A DNA stretch of 31,344 bases from positions 1-31,344 of the forward strand of contig CANQKG010000001.1 in NCBI GenBank assembly GCA_947624425.1, written 5' to 3'. The notes below the pieces were generated by a model. That model was given only the letters and a program-made list of their open reading frames with translations. It made no database searches and was not told the origin of the DNA. Of this stretch, positions 6,369 through 14,817 are shown piece by piece (position 1 is the first letter of the stretch; each line of letters begins with the position of its first letter). The DNA comes from an uncultured Clostridia bacterium (GTDB lineage Bacteria > Bacillota > Clostridia > Oscillospirales > Ruminococcaceae). The position numbers were made by a program, and so were the translations under genes.

Positions 6369-9300
6369 AAACAAAAGTAAAACGCGCCCTGAGCGGTTTG
6401 CTGGCGTGTGCGGTGATCGCGGCGGCGATCCCTTTCGCCGCTTTTGCCGCACAGGACGGGATCGAGCTTTCTACCGCGGAAGCTTTTTGGGGATTTGCCG
6501 CCGAGGTAAACGGCGGGAACAATTATGAGGGAAAGACCGTCACGCTGACGGTCGATCTGGATCTGGGCGGGGAGCAAAGTCCCTGGACGCCCATCGGAAC
6601 CGCCGAAGCGCCTTTTGCCGGCGTGTTTGACGGCGGATACCATGTGATCAGCGGACTTTCTGTTCCCTCCGGCGATTCGGTCGGGCTGTTCGGCAGGGTA
6701 GAGGGCGGAACGGTGAAAAATCTGGTGGCAGAGGGCAGCGTCACCGGCGGCTCTGCAGTGGGCGGCGTGATCGGAACGCTGAAAAACGGCAGAGCGGAAA
6801 ACTGCGGCAGCCGGGTCGCCGTCAGCGGACAAAGCGGAGTAGGCGGCGTGGTCGGCGCACCGGAGGGCGGCTGTACGGTCAGCGGATGCTTTCATACCGG
6901 CAGCGTGACCGGCTCTACCGGCTATGTCGGCGGGGTGGTCGGTCAGGGTGCGAACGGCTGCTCGGTCTCTGACTGCTACAATGCGGGGCAGGTCACAGGA
7001 CCCGCCACCGTGGGCGGTGTGCTGGGAGGACATAAGGCGTACAGCACCGCTTTGTCCGACAGCTACAATGTCGGAACCGTTACCGGGAGCAGCGACAACA
7101 ATATCGGCCCGGTTGCAGGTAAAACCAGAGGCAGCGTCACAAACTGCTATTATCTTGCAAACAGCGCCAATTACAATTCCAACGGGTACGGCACGGAGTT
7201 TGCCGACGCCCTGTCCGCCGACCGGCTGAGCGATGCGTTTGCCGACGCTTCTCCCTTTCCCGTGTTGAAATGGGAGGAGAAAATCAGCGCCGGGGAGCCG
7301 GTTTCGTCCGGTTTTACCGAAAAAACACAGCGCTCGGGCGAGCTTGCCGGGCTGATCCGCGCTGCGGTGAGCAGCGCAAAGGCGCACTCCGCCGCCGACG
7401 CCGGTTCCCTGCTGGGAAGCAGCGGCTTTCTTGGCGGCGCAAGCTCGACCGAGACCGATTGGATGGCGCTCGCCATGGCGCGGTTCGGCTATTTCGACCG
7501 GCAGGGGGAATACCGGCAGATGATCGATGACGGGGACGGCTACCAAAGCTATCTTGCCGCATTGAAAAGCTATATCGAAAAAACTTACGCCGCGCAAAAC
7601 GGGATCCTCCACTCCGCAAAGGCGACCGAATGGCACCGGGCGGTTCTGGCGGTCACGGCGCTCGGCGGCGATCCCACCGCCTTCGGCAGCTATCACGGCA
7701 GCCCGATCGACCTGATCGCAGACGGGAGTTATAACTGCGTTTTGAACGGAGGCCCCGGGAAGCAGGGGATCAACGGCTGGATCTTCGGTCTGATCGCCAT
7801 GGATACCGGTATGTTTGCCGTTTTGGAACAGGCGAAGTATTCCCGCGAGACCTTCATTACGGAGATCCTGAAAGCGCAGCTTTCCGACGGCGCAGACGGG
7901 AACGAATACGGCGGCTGGGTGCTGGGCGGCTACGGTACTGCCTCCGATATCGATATCACCGCCATGGCCGTTCAGGCGCTGGCGCCCTATTACAATGACG
8001 GCACGGTTTACACCTATGTGAATACCGTCAGCAAAGTAAAGCGCAGCGTGACGGTGCGGCAGTGTGTCGATGAGGCGCTGGCGGTACTCTCCGCCCGCAT
8101 GGATCAAAACGGCGGGTTCTCCTCCTGGGGCAGTAAGAATGTGGAAGGGATCGCGCAGGTGCTGGTCGCTTTGTGCAGCCTTGGGATCGACCCGGCGGCC
8201 GACGCCCGGTTTGTCACCTCGGGCGGGAAAACCCTGCTGGACGGGCTGCTGCAATTTCGGCTGGCGGACGGCGGCTTCAGCCATGTCCTCGGCGGCGAGT
8301 GGAACTACATGGCAAACGATCAGGCAACCTATGCGCTGATCGCCTACTGGCGGTTTGAAAATGGGATGCGCACCCTTTACGATATGCGGGACGATTTTTC
8401 CGCCGACGCCTCGGCGGCCATAGCAGAGGCTTCGGCGGCAATCGAAGCGCTGCCCGATCCGTCCGCCGGCAATTATAAAGAGAAAATCAAAGAAGCTTTG
8501 GGCGTATTTCAGGCGGTACCCGCCGGCGAGCGGAGATATGTAGGCAACTATTCTTCTCTGGCCGCCGCGCTGGAGCTGATCGGCGGAGAGGATAAGCTGG
8601 ATACGCCCGACCCCTATGCGGTGAGCATTCGGGTGACAAAGCAGCCGGATAAGCTTCAGTACCTTGCGGGCGATCGGTTTGACCCCGCCGGCATGGAGGT
8701 AACAGCCGTCTTCAGCGATAAAACGGAGCAGGCCGTCAGCGGCTATCGGTGGGCGCCCGCATCCGAACTGACGCCGGAGGATCATACCGTCACCGTTTTC
8801 TACGGCGTTTTGAAAACCTCCCTTTCGATATCGGTGGAGGAAAAAATGCCGTGGGAAGGCTCCGGCAGTAAAGAGGATCCCTATCGCATCGATACGCCGG
8901 AGAAACTGACCGCTTTGGCGGAGCATGTCAACGGCGGGGAGGATTTTGCCGGGAAATACGCCGTTTTGACCGCCAATCTTGATTTGAGCGGGACGGCTTG
9001 GACGCCTATCGGCCGGACACAGCGGCTTGCCTTTGCGGGCGTTTTTGACGGACAGGGCTTTTGCATCGACAACCTGACCTCCGAAGCGGGCGGTCTGTTC
9101 GGCTATGCGGCGGACAGCGCCGTGATCCGAAACGTCGGCGTCGCAAGCGGGGAGATCGGCAAACAGGACGGTTACGGCAATTTCCTCGGCGGCGTGGTCG
9201 GCTGGAGCGACGGCGCGGATGTCATCAACTGCTGGAACGGCGCGGATCTTTTCGGCAGCTGGTCCGGCGGCGTGGTCGGCACGGTGCGGGGCGGCGAGAG

Positions 9301-10213
9301 CCGGATCTCCGGCTGCTTTAACCGCGGCAATATTACCGGCCCCGAAAGCGCTTCCCGCCTGGGCGGCATTGTGGGACATCTGGCAAGCGGCGTATCCGTT
9401 TCCATAGAGGATTGCTACAATACCGGCGCCGTCTGCGCAGGCTCCGCCGTGGGCGGCATTGTGGGCGGTATGCAGGACGGACCCCACAGCCTGCGGCGGT
9501 GCTATCATGCGGGGCAGGTCGCCTCGGTTTCCCAAAATGAGAATAGTAACCGGGAGATCGGCGCGGTGGTCGGAACTTCTACCGCCCGCGACAACACTCT
9601 GAGCGACTGCTATTATCTCTCCGGCTCCTGCTCTGAGGGCGGGGTAGGCGGCGCCTCGCAGATCGAGGACAACACCACGGCTCTGGACGGCGGCAAAATG
9701 ACCGACGGCAGCCTCGGCGCTCTGCTTGGCAGCGCCTTCAAAGAGGATCCGTACGGATTGGAAAACAACGGATATCCTCTGCTTTTCTGGCAGCAAACGC
9801 CGGACGCGGACGCGGTGGATCAGGTGATCGCCCTGATCGCCGCCATCGGCGAGGTCACCTTGGAGCGGGAGGAGGCCGTTTCTGCGGCGCGGGAGGCCTA
9901 TGACGCGCTGGAGGATGAAGCGCTGCAATCGCTGGTGTCCGACTATGACAGGCTGGTACGGGCGGAGGAGATCCTGCAGGAGCTGAAAAACAAGCCCGCT
10001 CCCTCCGAACCGACTAAGCCGGATACGCCGACCGAACCGGATCTTCCTTCCGTTTCGGACAGCCCGGCAGGGCAGGATCGACCGGCGGCTCCCGGCGGCA
10101 CGCCGTCGCCGAAAACCGGCGGCGCTTCCACGCTGCCGCTGCTTGCGCTTTTGCTGCTTGCGGGCGGTACGGCGGCGGGCAGCCTGACGGAAAAAGGGCG
10201 GAAAAAACGGTAA
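6365..10213 (+). CDS. Cell-wall-anchored protein with GLUG regions and a transcobalamin-alpha-like alpha/alpha-barrel domain
   Basis: 1282 residues. Signal peptide 1-28 (cleaved near AAFAAQ). Residues ~35-300 are GLUG-type beta repeats with many VGGVVG and SDCYNxG units. Residues ~330-680 form an alpha/alpha barrel of the prenyltransferase/terpene-cyclase type (AKATEWHRAVLAV, GGDPTAFG, GKQGINGWIFGLIAMD, TAMAVQALAP, QNGGFSSWG). Residues ~752-826 are a bacterial Ig-like domain, and ~840-1145 a second GLUG region. A helical stretch (1150-1208) and a Pro/Thr/Ser-rich linker follow. The end SPKTGG, hydrophobic segment and KGRKKR form a sorting signal of the (S/P)PxTG kind used by some clostridial class B sortases. 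The barrel resembles the alpha domain of transcobalamin (inference), and the second barrel is at 11734-13344. I infer a surface cobalamin-capture protein. Confidence 0.78.
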   Translation: MKTKVKRALSGLLACAVIAAAIPFAAFAAQDGIELSTAEAFWGFAAEVNGGNNYEGKTVTLTVDLDLGGEQSPWTPIGTAEAPFAGVFDGGYHVISGLSVPSGDSVGLFGRVEGGTVKNLVAEGSVTGGSAVGGVIGTLKNGRAENCGSRVAVSGQSGVGGVVGAPEGGCTVSGCFHTGSVTGSTGYVGGVVGQGANGCSVSDCYNAGQVTGPATVGGVLGGHKAYSTALSDSYNVGTVTGSSDNNIGPVAGKTRGSVTNCYYLANSANYNSNGYGTEFADALSADRLSDAFADASPFPVLKWEEKISAGEPVSSGFTEKTQRSGELAGLIRAAVSSAKAHSAADAGSLLGSSGFLGGASSTETDWMALAMARFGYFDRQGEYRQMIDDGDGYQSYLAALKSYIEKTYAAQNGILHSAKATEWHRAVLAVTALGGDPTAFGSYHGSPIDLIADGSYNCVLNGGPGKQGINGWIFGLIAMDTGMFAVLEQAKYSRETFITEILKAQLSDGADGNEYGGWVLGGYGTASDIDITAMAVQALAPYYNDGTVYTYVNTVSKVKRSVTVRQCVDEALAVLSARMDQNGGFSSWGSKNVEGIAQVLVALCSLGIDPAADARFVTSGGKTLLDGLLQFRLADGGFSHVLGGEWNYMANDQATYALIAYWRFENGMRTLYDMRDDFSADASAAIAEASAAIEALPDPSAGNYKEKIKEALGVFQAVPAGERRYVGNYSSLAAALELIGGEDKLDTPDPYAVSIRVTKQPDKLQYLAGDRFDPAGMEVTAVFSDKTEQAVSGYRWAPASELTPEDHTVTVFYGVLKTSLSISVEEKMPWEGSGSKEDPYRIDTPEKLTALAEHVNGGEDFAGKYAVLTANLDLSGTAWTPIGRTQRLAFAGVFDGQGFCIDNLTSEAGGLFGYAADSAVIRNVGVASGEIGKQDGYGNFLGGVVGWSDGADVINCWNGADLFGSWSGGVVGTVRGGESRISGCFNRGNITGPESASRLGGIVGHLASGVSVSIEDCYNTGAVCAGSAVGGIVGGMQDGPHSLRRCYHAGQVASVSQNENSNREIGAVVGTSTARDNTLSDCYYLSGSCSEGGVGGASQIEDNTTALDGGKMTDGSLGALLGSAFKEDPYGLENNGYPLLFWQQTPDADAVDQVIALIAAIGEVTLEREEAVSAAREAYDALEDEALQSLVSDYDRLVRAEEILQELKNKPAPSEPTKPDTPTEPDLPSVSDSPAGQDRPAAPGGTPSPKTGGASTLPLLALLLLAGGTAAGSLTEKGRKKR

Positions 10214-10240
10214 AATCTCTTTCCGGCGGGAGGAAGCATT

Positions 10241-11737
10241 TTGAAGCAAATCGGAAAACGGATCGTATGGCTCTTAGTGCTGTTGACAGCGGTGGTGCTG
10301 CTGCCCGGCGCGGGACAAACGGCGTATGCCGCAGGGCCTTCGCTGACGGCCACTCTGACCGACGGAGCGGTGGTCAAAAACAGCAGGCTTACCTTTGATG
10401 TGTGGGCAAGAAACGGCGCGGGGAACAAGATCACCTCGACCGTCGCCCTCAACGGGGAGCGTGCGGCGCCCACTTGGGAGGACAGCGATAAGACAAGCTA
10501 TACGCTTTTATTGACCAAAGCGGGAGAAAATACGGTGACGGTCGCCGCCTCCTCGGACGGCGGCAGGAGAAAAACGCTGACCTATCATATCACCTATCGC
10601 CCGGCGGCCGACGGCGAGATCATCGGTCACGCCGTTTGGAGCGTGGAGGCGTTCACCGTCGGCTGCGGGTATCTCATCGAGCCGGCGTCCGTCCCCATTC
10701 GCGCCGGGGAAACGTCGGCGGCGGAGCTTCTGCGGCTGCTGCAGGAAAACGGCTTGACCGGCTATTACGGCGGATCGGCGGAGCAGGGTTTTTATCTGGC
10801 CTATATTGCCGACGGAACCGCTTCGGCGGCGAATTATAACGGCTATCAAAGAAGCGGCGCGCCGGCGGCTCCGAGAACAATGGAGCTGCATCCGTCCGTC
10901 CCCGGGTATCTGCAGTCCCGTTTACAATCCGATATGGATTTTTTCGATCCGGACGACTACCGGAAAAACTGGACGGGTTACCTGGGCGAATTTGTGATCT
11001 CCAACGGCTCGGGCTGGATGTACAGCGTTAACAACAATTTCCCGAACGTCGGCTTTTCCGATAGGTATCTTTCGGATGGCGATGTAGTTCGGGTGCAGTT
11101 TACTTTGGGATACGGCGCTGATATCGGCGGCATGAGCGCCTTGGGCGGCCAGATTCCCGGTGCGGCAAATCAGCCGCAATCGGGCTATTATGCCGTGGCG
11201 GATAAGGACGTCCTTACCAAAACGCTGGCAAGGGCGCGGATGTCCGGGCGGATGGCGGCGGAAAATGTAAAAGCCGCCTATGAGGATGCGGTTCTGGCGG
11301 CGGCAGAGCTGAACGCCGCACAAAGCAAAGTGGACGGCGCGGCCGAGGCATTGGCGTATGCGCTGGATCATCCCGCCGAAGCTTCGGGCGGCGGCAGCGC
11401 GGGCAATTCCGGCGGCGTCGCGAATACGGGCGGCGCGGCGGAGCCGGGAAGCGCGGGAGATCCCGATCATGCGGAAAATAGCGGCGGTTTTGGCGAAACG
11501 GCGTCGTCGTCCGAAGCTTCGGCGGATGAAACGGCCGTCCCCGCTTTGGAAACAGCGGACAAAACCTCCTCCGGTACCGGCGGATCAAAGCCCGATGCCG
11601 AACCGGTCGGCAAAATGCGGCCGGTTGCCCTGATCGGGGTCGTTTTTGCCGCCCTGCCGGTTCTTGCTGTCGGTATCTGTTTCTGCGGCAAAAAAATCTC
11701 TTCCTGCAGCGGGAAGGGCAGGGAGCGGGATGGATGA
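10241..11737 (+). CDS. Secreted, membrane-anchored DUF4430 (transcobalamin-beta-like) protein
   Basis: 498 residues from a TTG start with GGGAGG seven bases upstream, 27 bp after the previous gene. Signal peptide 1-31 (TAYAAG). Residues ~35-120 look like an Ig-type beta domain. Residues ~140-295 hold a DUF4430 domain with an insertion: SGWMYSVNNNFPNVGFSD and LSDGDVVRVQFTLGYGADIGG match the C-terminal half of the family (GWMYxVNGxFPxxG, LxDGDxI, DLGxD). A FIVAR-like helical segment (~318-378) and a low-complexity Gly/Ser/Ala/Glu linker follow. The end is a membrane helix (~461-481) with a Cys/Lys-rich tail and no LPxTG motif. DUF4430 is the fold of the transcobalamin/intrinsic-factor C-terminal domain. 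The stop overlaps the start of the next gene. A role in cobalamin binding is inference. Confidence 0.78.
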   Translation: MKQIGKRIVWLLVLLTAVVLLPGAGQTAYAAGPSLTATLTDGAVVKNSRLTFDVWARNGAGNKITSTVALNGERAAPTWEDSDKTSYTLLLTKAGENTVTVAASSDGGRRKTLTYHITYRPAADGEIIGHAVWSVEAFTVGCGYLIEPASVPIRAGETSAAELLRLLQENGLTGYYGGSAEQGFYLAYIADGTASAANYNGYQRSGAPAAPRTMELHPSVPGYLQSRLQSDMDFFDPDDYRKNWTGYLGEFVISNGSGWMYSVNNNFPNVGFSDRYLSDGDVVRVQFTLGYGADIGGMSALGGQIPGAANQPQSGYYAVADKDVLTKTLARARMSGRMAAENVKAAYEDAVLAAAELNAAQSKVDGAAEALAYALDHPAEASGGGSAGNSGGVANTGGAAEPGSAGDPDHAENSGGFGETASSSEASADETAVPALETADKTSSGTGGSKPDAEPVGKMRPVALIGVVFAALPVLAVGICFCGKKISSCSGKGRERDG

Positions 11738-13344
11738 TGAAACATATTGCGGCGGGGCTTATCTGCCTTGTCCTGTTTTTCGGCTTGATATCTCCCGTTT
11801 CGGCTGCGGAGGATGCGCCTGACCCGCTGTCGATTGCACAGGGGATCATCGACTGGAAGAAATCCGACGTCGGCTCTTCTCCCGACGGCGATCTGCTGTG
11901 CGACGCCTTTTTGGAGCTGGCCGGTTCCACGGCGGGGGACTGGTACCCGGTCGGATTGTCCCGTCTCGGAAAAACCGACAATTACGCGGGATATCTTGCC
12001 GTACTGCGGGATCGGGTGGAGGAGCGTTACCGGCAGCCGGGGAAGCTCAGCGCCGCGAAAGCGACCGAATGGCACCGTATCATTCTCGCGGTGCTGGCAG
12101 CGGGCGGCGATCCCACCGCCTTCGGCAGGGATGAAAACGGGCAGCCGATCAACCTGGTTGCGGACGGCGCCTACGACCGGGGAAAGACAACGCCGCTCGG
12201 CAGGCAGGGGATCAACGGCTGGATCTGGGGGCTGATCGCGCTGGACGGCAAGCGGTACGAAACGCCTGCCGACGCCCATGATACGCGGGAGGATATGATC
12301 GGTGAAATTCTGTCGCGGCAGCTGCCGGACGGCGGCTGGTCGCTTGGCGGCGGCGTTTCCGATCCCGATCTGACCGCAATGGCGGTGCAGGCGCTCGCCC
12401 CCTATGAGAATGGGGAGATCGCCGTTGGGCAGGACGTTCACGGGGCGGTGGACAGGGCGCTTGTCTGCCTGTCCGATCTGCAGCTTCCGACCGGCGATTT
12501 CAAAAGCTGGGGTACGCAGAATGCGGAAAGTACCGATCAGGTCATCATTGCGCTGTGCAGCCTTGGCATTGACCCGTTGACCGATCCCCGCTTCATCAAA
12601 AACGGCAGCACCCTTTTGGACGGCGTGCTGCGTTACCGGCAGCCGGACGGCGGCTTTGCCCATTCCTTCGAGTACGACCCCGAGAATCCGACGGCGCGGC
12701 CGGGCGAGTCCAACAGCATGGCGGGTGAACAGACCCTGCTTGCCATGGCGGCGCTTTGGCGGCAGCAAAACGGGATGCGCACCCTCTATGATTTCCGCCC
12801 GGAGGAAGGGACAGGCTCCGGCGAAGCGGCGTACTTCTCCGATGAAGATAAACAGACGGTCGACGCCCTCCCCCAAAACCTCACAACCGAGCAGTATGTG
12901 ACCGTCACGACCCTGCTCGATCGGCTGGAGCAGTCGCCGGATTTTGCGGAGAAAGAGGCTTACCGCCAAAAGCTGACGGCGGCAAAGGAGACCATCGAGG
13001 CGATACAGGAAGAGATCGACAGCCTCAACGCCCGGATACGGGAAAAGCTCTATCCGTTTGAAAGGATTTCCCTGCGCGACAGGAAAACGGTAAACGCGAT
13101 CCTTGCGCGGTATGACGCCCTTGCCGAATACGACCGGGCAAAGATCGAACACTGGGAAGACGTCATCAAAGCCAAAACGCAGATCGACGGCCTTTTGAGA
13201 GGGCTTGTCATCGGCGTTGTTCTGGGAACCGTTGCCGTTTTGCTTGCCGTTTCCCTGATCTGCCGGATCCGGCAAAAGAAGCGGCGCAGGGCGAGGGAAA
13301 TGGAAGAACTGGCCGCCCGGTTTTCGGAGGAAAACGGGGCATAA
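11734..13344 (+). CDS. Membrane-anchored transcobalamin-alpha-like alpha/alpha-barrel protein
   Basis: 536 residues. Signal peptide 1-25 (SPVSAAED). Residues ~35-355 are an alpha/alpha barrel closely related to that in the 1282-residue protein. Shared blocks are AKATEWHR, GGDPTAFG, ADGxY, QGINGWIxGLIAxD, LTAMAVQALAPY, IALCSLGIDP and QNGMRTLYD. No DxDD or QW catalytic motifs of true squalene-hopene cyclases are seen, so a binding role is more likely than catalysis. Residues ~405-475 are helical and charged, likely a coiled-coil stalk. One membrane helix (~488-510) and a basic cytoplasmic tail end the protein. The start is in the ATGATGA overlap with the upstream stop. I infer a second cobalamin-binding alpha subunit held close to the membrane, perhaps handing ligand to the transporter. 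Confidence 0.78.
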   Translation: MMKHIAAGLICLVLFFGLISPVSAAEDAPDPLSIAQGIIDWKKSDVGSSPDGDLLCDAFLELAGSTAGDWYPVGLSRLGKTDNYAGYLAVLRDRVEERYRQPGKLSAAKATEWHRIILAVLAAGGDPTAFGRDENGQPINLVADGAYDRGKTTPLGRQGINGWIWGLIALDGKRYETPADAHDTREDMIGEILSRQLPDGGWSLGGGVSDPDLTAMAVQALAPYENGEIAVGQDVHGAVDRALVCLSDLQLPTGDFKSWGTQNAESTDQVIIALCSLGIDPLTDPRFIKNGSTLLDGVLRYRQPDGGFAHSFEYDPENPTARPGESNSMAGEQTLLAMAALWRQQNGMRTLYDFRPEEGTGSGEAAYFSDEDKQTVDALPQNLTTEQYVTVTTLLDRLEQSPDFAEKEAYRQKLTAAKETIEAIQEEIDSLNARIREKLYPFERISLRDRKTVNAILARYDALAEYDRAKIEHWEDVIKAKTQIDGLLRGLVIGVVLGTVAVLLAVSLICRIRQKKRRRAREMEELAARFSEENGA

Positions 13345-13360
13345 CGAAGGATGGTGCGCC

Positions 13361-13912
13361 GTGAAAAAAGACATTCTGGCAGTTTTCGGGATCGTATTGA
13401 TTTTGGCCGTGCTGATAAACGGTACCCATATCCAATCGGTAGACGAATACTACCTCACCCATATCGACGACATCACGCCGGAGAGCGAAACGGTGACCCT
13501 GAGTATCCGCTGCGACGCGGTTTTACAGCATTACGACGAGCTGGATCCCGCGCTCCGGTCGGAGGAGTTTGTCCCGCCGGACGGGGTGATCCTGCCGCCC
13601 ACAAAATATGTGCTGCGGGAAGGGGATACCGTATTTCAGATCCTCGACCGGGCGGTGCGGTCAAACCGGATCCAGATGGAGTTTCAGGGCGCTGAGGAAA
13701 ATCCCTTCGGCAGCGTATATATTCAGGGCATTCACTATCTGTATGAGTTTTCCTGCGGTCCTCTTTCGGGCTGGATGTACCGGGTGGACGGGGAGTTTCC
13801 CCATTACGGCTGCTCCCGGTACAAGCTGCATGACGGACAGAATATCGAATGGATCTACACCTGCGATCTGGGACAGGATGCGGGCGCTTTATGGATGGGA
13901 GGAGAAGAATGA
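13361..13912 (+). CDS. Membrane-tethered DUF4430 (transcobalamin-beta-like) protein
   Basis: 183 residues from a GTG start with GAAGG upstream, 16 bp after the previous gene. One N-terminal membrane helix (~4-20) without a clear cleavage site makes it a membrane-tethered extracellular protein. Residues ~80-172 are a complete DUF4430 domain: REGDTVFQILDRAVR, then IQGIHYLYEFSCGPLSGW, MYRVDGEFPHYGCSRYKL and DGQNIEWIYTCDLGQDAG. This is a far more typical copy than the one in the 498-residue protein. In transcobalamin the equivalent domain caps the lower or upper face of B12. The gene sits directly before the ECF transporter genes, and its stop overlaps the start of the T-component gene (ATGA). 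A subunit partnering the 536-residue protein is inferred. Confidence 0.82.
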   Translation: MKKDILAVFGIVLILAVLINGTHIQSVDEYYLTHIDDITPESETVTLSIRCDAVLQHYDELDPALRSEEFVPPDGVILPPTKYVLREGDTVFQILDRAVRSNRIQMEFQGAEENPFGSVYIQGIHYLYEFSCGPLSGWMYRVDGEFPHYGCSRYKLHDGQNIEWIYTCDLGQDAGALWMGGEE

Positions 13913-14817
13913 AAACGGTTGTCACAAGCGGAAAAAGCGGGGCGTTTTCCGCCGTTCACCCGGCGGCGGCCATGGTCTATTTTCTGGCGGTGCTGCTCAT
14001 ATCCATGTTTTGTTTTCATCCCGTCTTGCAGGTGGAAATGCTGGTTGGGGCGGCGCTGTTTTGCATAACGCTTCAAAAGCGGGGCGAAGCGCTGCGGGAA
14101 ATCGGCTTTTATCTGCCGCTGTTTTTGATGGTAGCCGTCACCAATCCGCTTTTCTCCCATAACGGCGTGACGCCGCTGTTTTTCCTCAACGGGAACCCGG
14201 TCACGCTGGAGGCGCTTTTGTACGGCGTTTCCCTTGCCGTTTCGGTGATCGGCGTGCTGTTGTGGTGCAAGTGCTGCGGCAGGGTGATGACCGAGGACAA
14301 ATTTCTCTATCTGTTCGGGAAGCTTATCCCCAAGCTGTCGCTGATCCTCTCGATGGCGCTGCGGTTCGTTCCCGTTTATCTGCGGCAGTCCCGCCGGGTC
14401 ATTCGCGCCCGAAAGGCAATGGGGCTGTTCTCCGGAAAGGGAATCACGGATCGGGTGAAAAACCGGATGCGGGTCTTTGTCGCCATGATCTCCTGGTCGC
14501 TGGAACACGCCATGGAGACTTCCGCTTCGATGCGGGCGCGGGGATACGGCCAAAAAGGCCGCACGAATTTTTCTCTGTTCCGGTTTTCGCCCGCCGACGG
14601 CGTTTTGCTTTGCGGCTGTGTTTTTCTCCTTGCCGTTGTGTGGATCGGCCGGGCGGCCGGCTTTGCCGCGTTCTCCTATTATCCCCGCACCGGCGGGATC
14701 GGCGCCGCGCCTGCCGACCTTGCCGTGTATGCGGCCTTCGGGCTGCTGTCGCTGCTGCCGTTTCTGCTGGAAGTAAAGGAGGTGATCGTATGGAGCTGCT
14801 GCGTGTCGAAGATCTGA
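13909..14817 (+). CDS. ECF transporter T component (CbiQ/EcfT family)
   Basis: 302 residues with about five to six membrane segments. Two Ala-Arg motifs mark the cytoplasmic coupling helices of ECF T subunits: RRVIRARKAMGLF (~165-175) and ETSASMRARGYG (~205-215). These helices normally sit in grooves of the two ATPases and carry the energy-coupling stroke to the S subunit. The family is shared by cobalt, biotin, riboflavin and cobalamin importers, so the substrate is not readable from this gene. Here it is inferred from the riboswitch and the DUF4430 neighbours. GGAGG precedes the ATG, which overlaps the previous stop by four bases. The 3' end overlaps the ATPase gene by 28 bp. Confidence 0.88.
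   Translation: MKTVVTSGKSGAFSAVHPAAAMVYFLAVLLISMFCFHPVLQVEMLVGAALFCITLQKRGEALREIGFYLPLFLMVAVTNPLFSHNGVTPLFFLNGNPVTLEALLYGVSLAVSVIGVLLWCKCCGRVMTEDKFLYLFGKLIPKLSLILSMALRFVPVYLRQSRRVIRARKAMGLFSGKGITDRVKNRMRVFVAMISWSLEHAMETSASMRARGYGQKGRTNFSLFRFSPADGVLLCGCVFLLAVVWIGRAAGFAAFSYYPRTGGIGAAPADLAVYAAFGLLSLLPFLLEVKEVIVWSCCVSKI

Noticed and set aside
6029..10249. Very long open frame (1406 codons) antisense to the GLUG/barrel gene
   Set aside because: No ribosome-binding site or domains, and an Arg/Gly/His-rich composition. The frame stays open because the GC-rich sense gene rarely uses codons that read as stops on the other strand. The sense protein has a signal peptide, domains and a sorting signal.
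11734..13344. Reading the alpha/alpha-barrel proteins as terpene cyclases or prenyltransferases
   Set aside because: The fold is similar, but I see no DxDD acid motif, QW repeats or zinc ligands. The proteins are secreted and lie in a B12-regulated operon, so ligand binding is the better reading.
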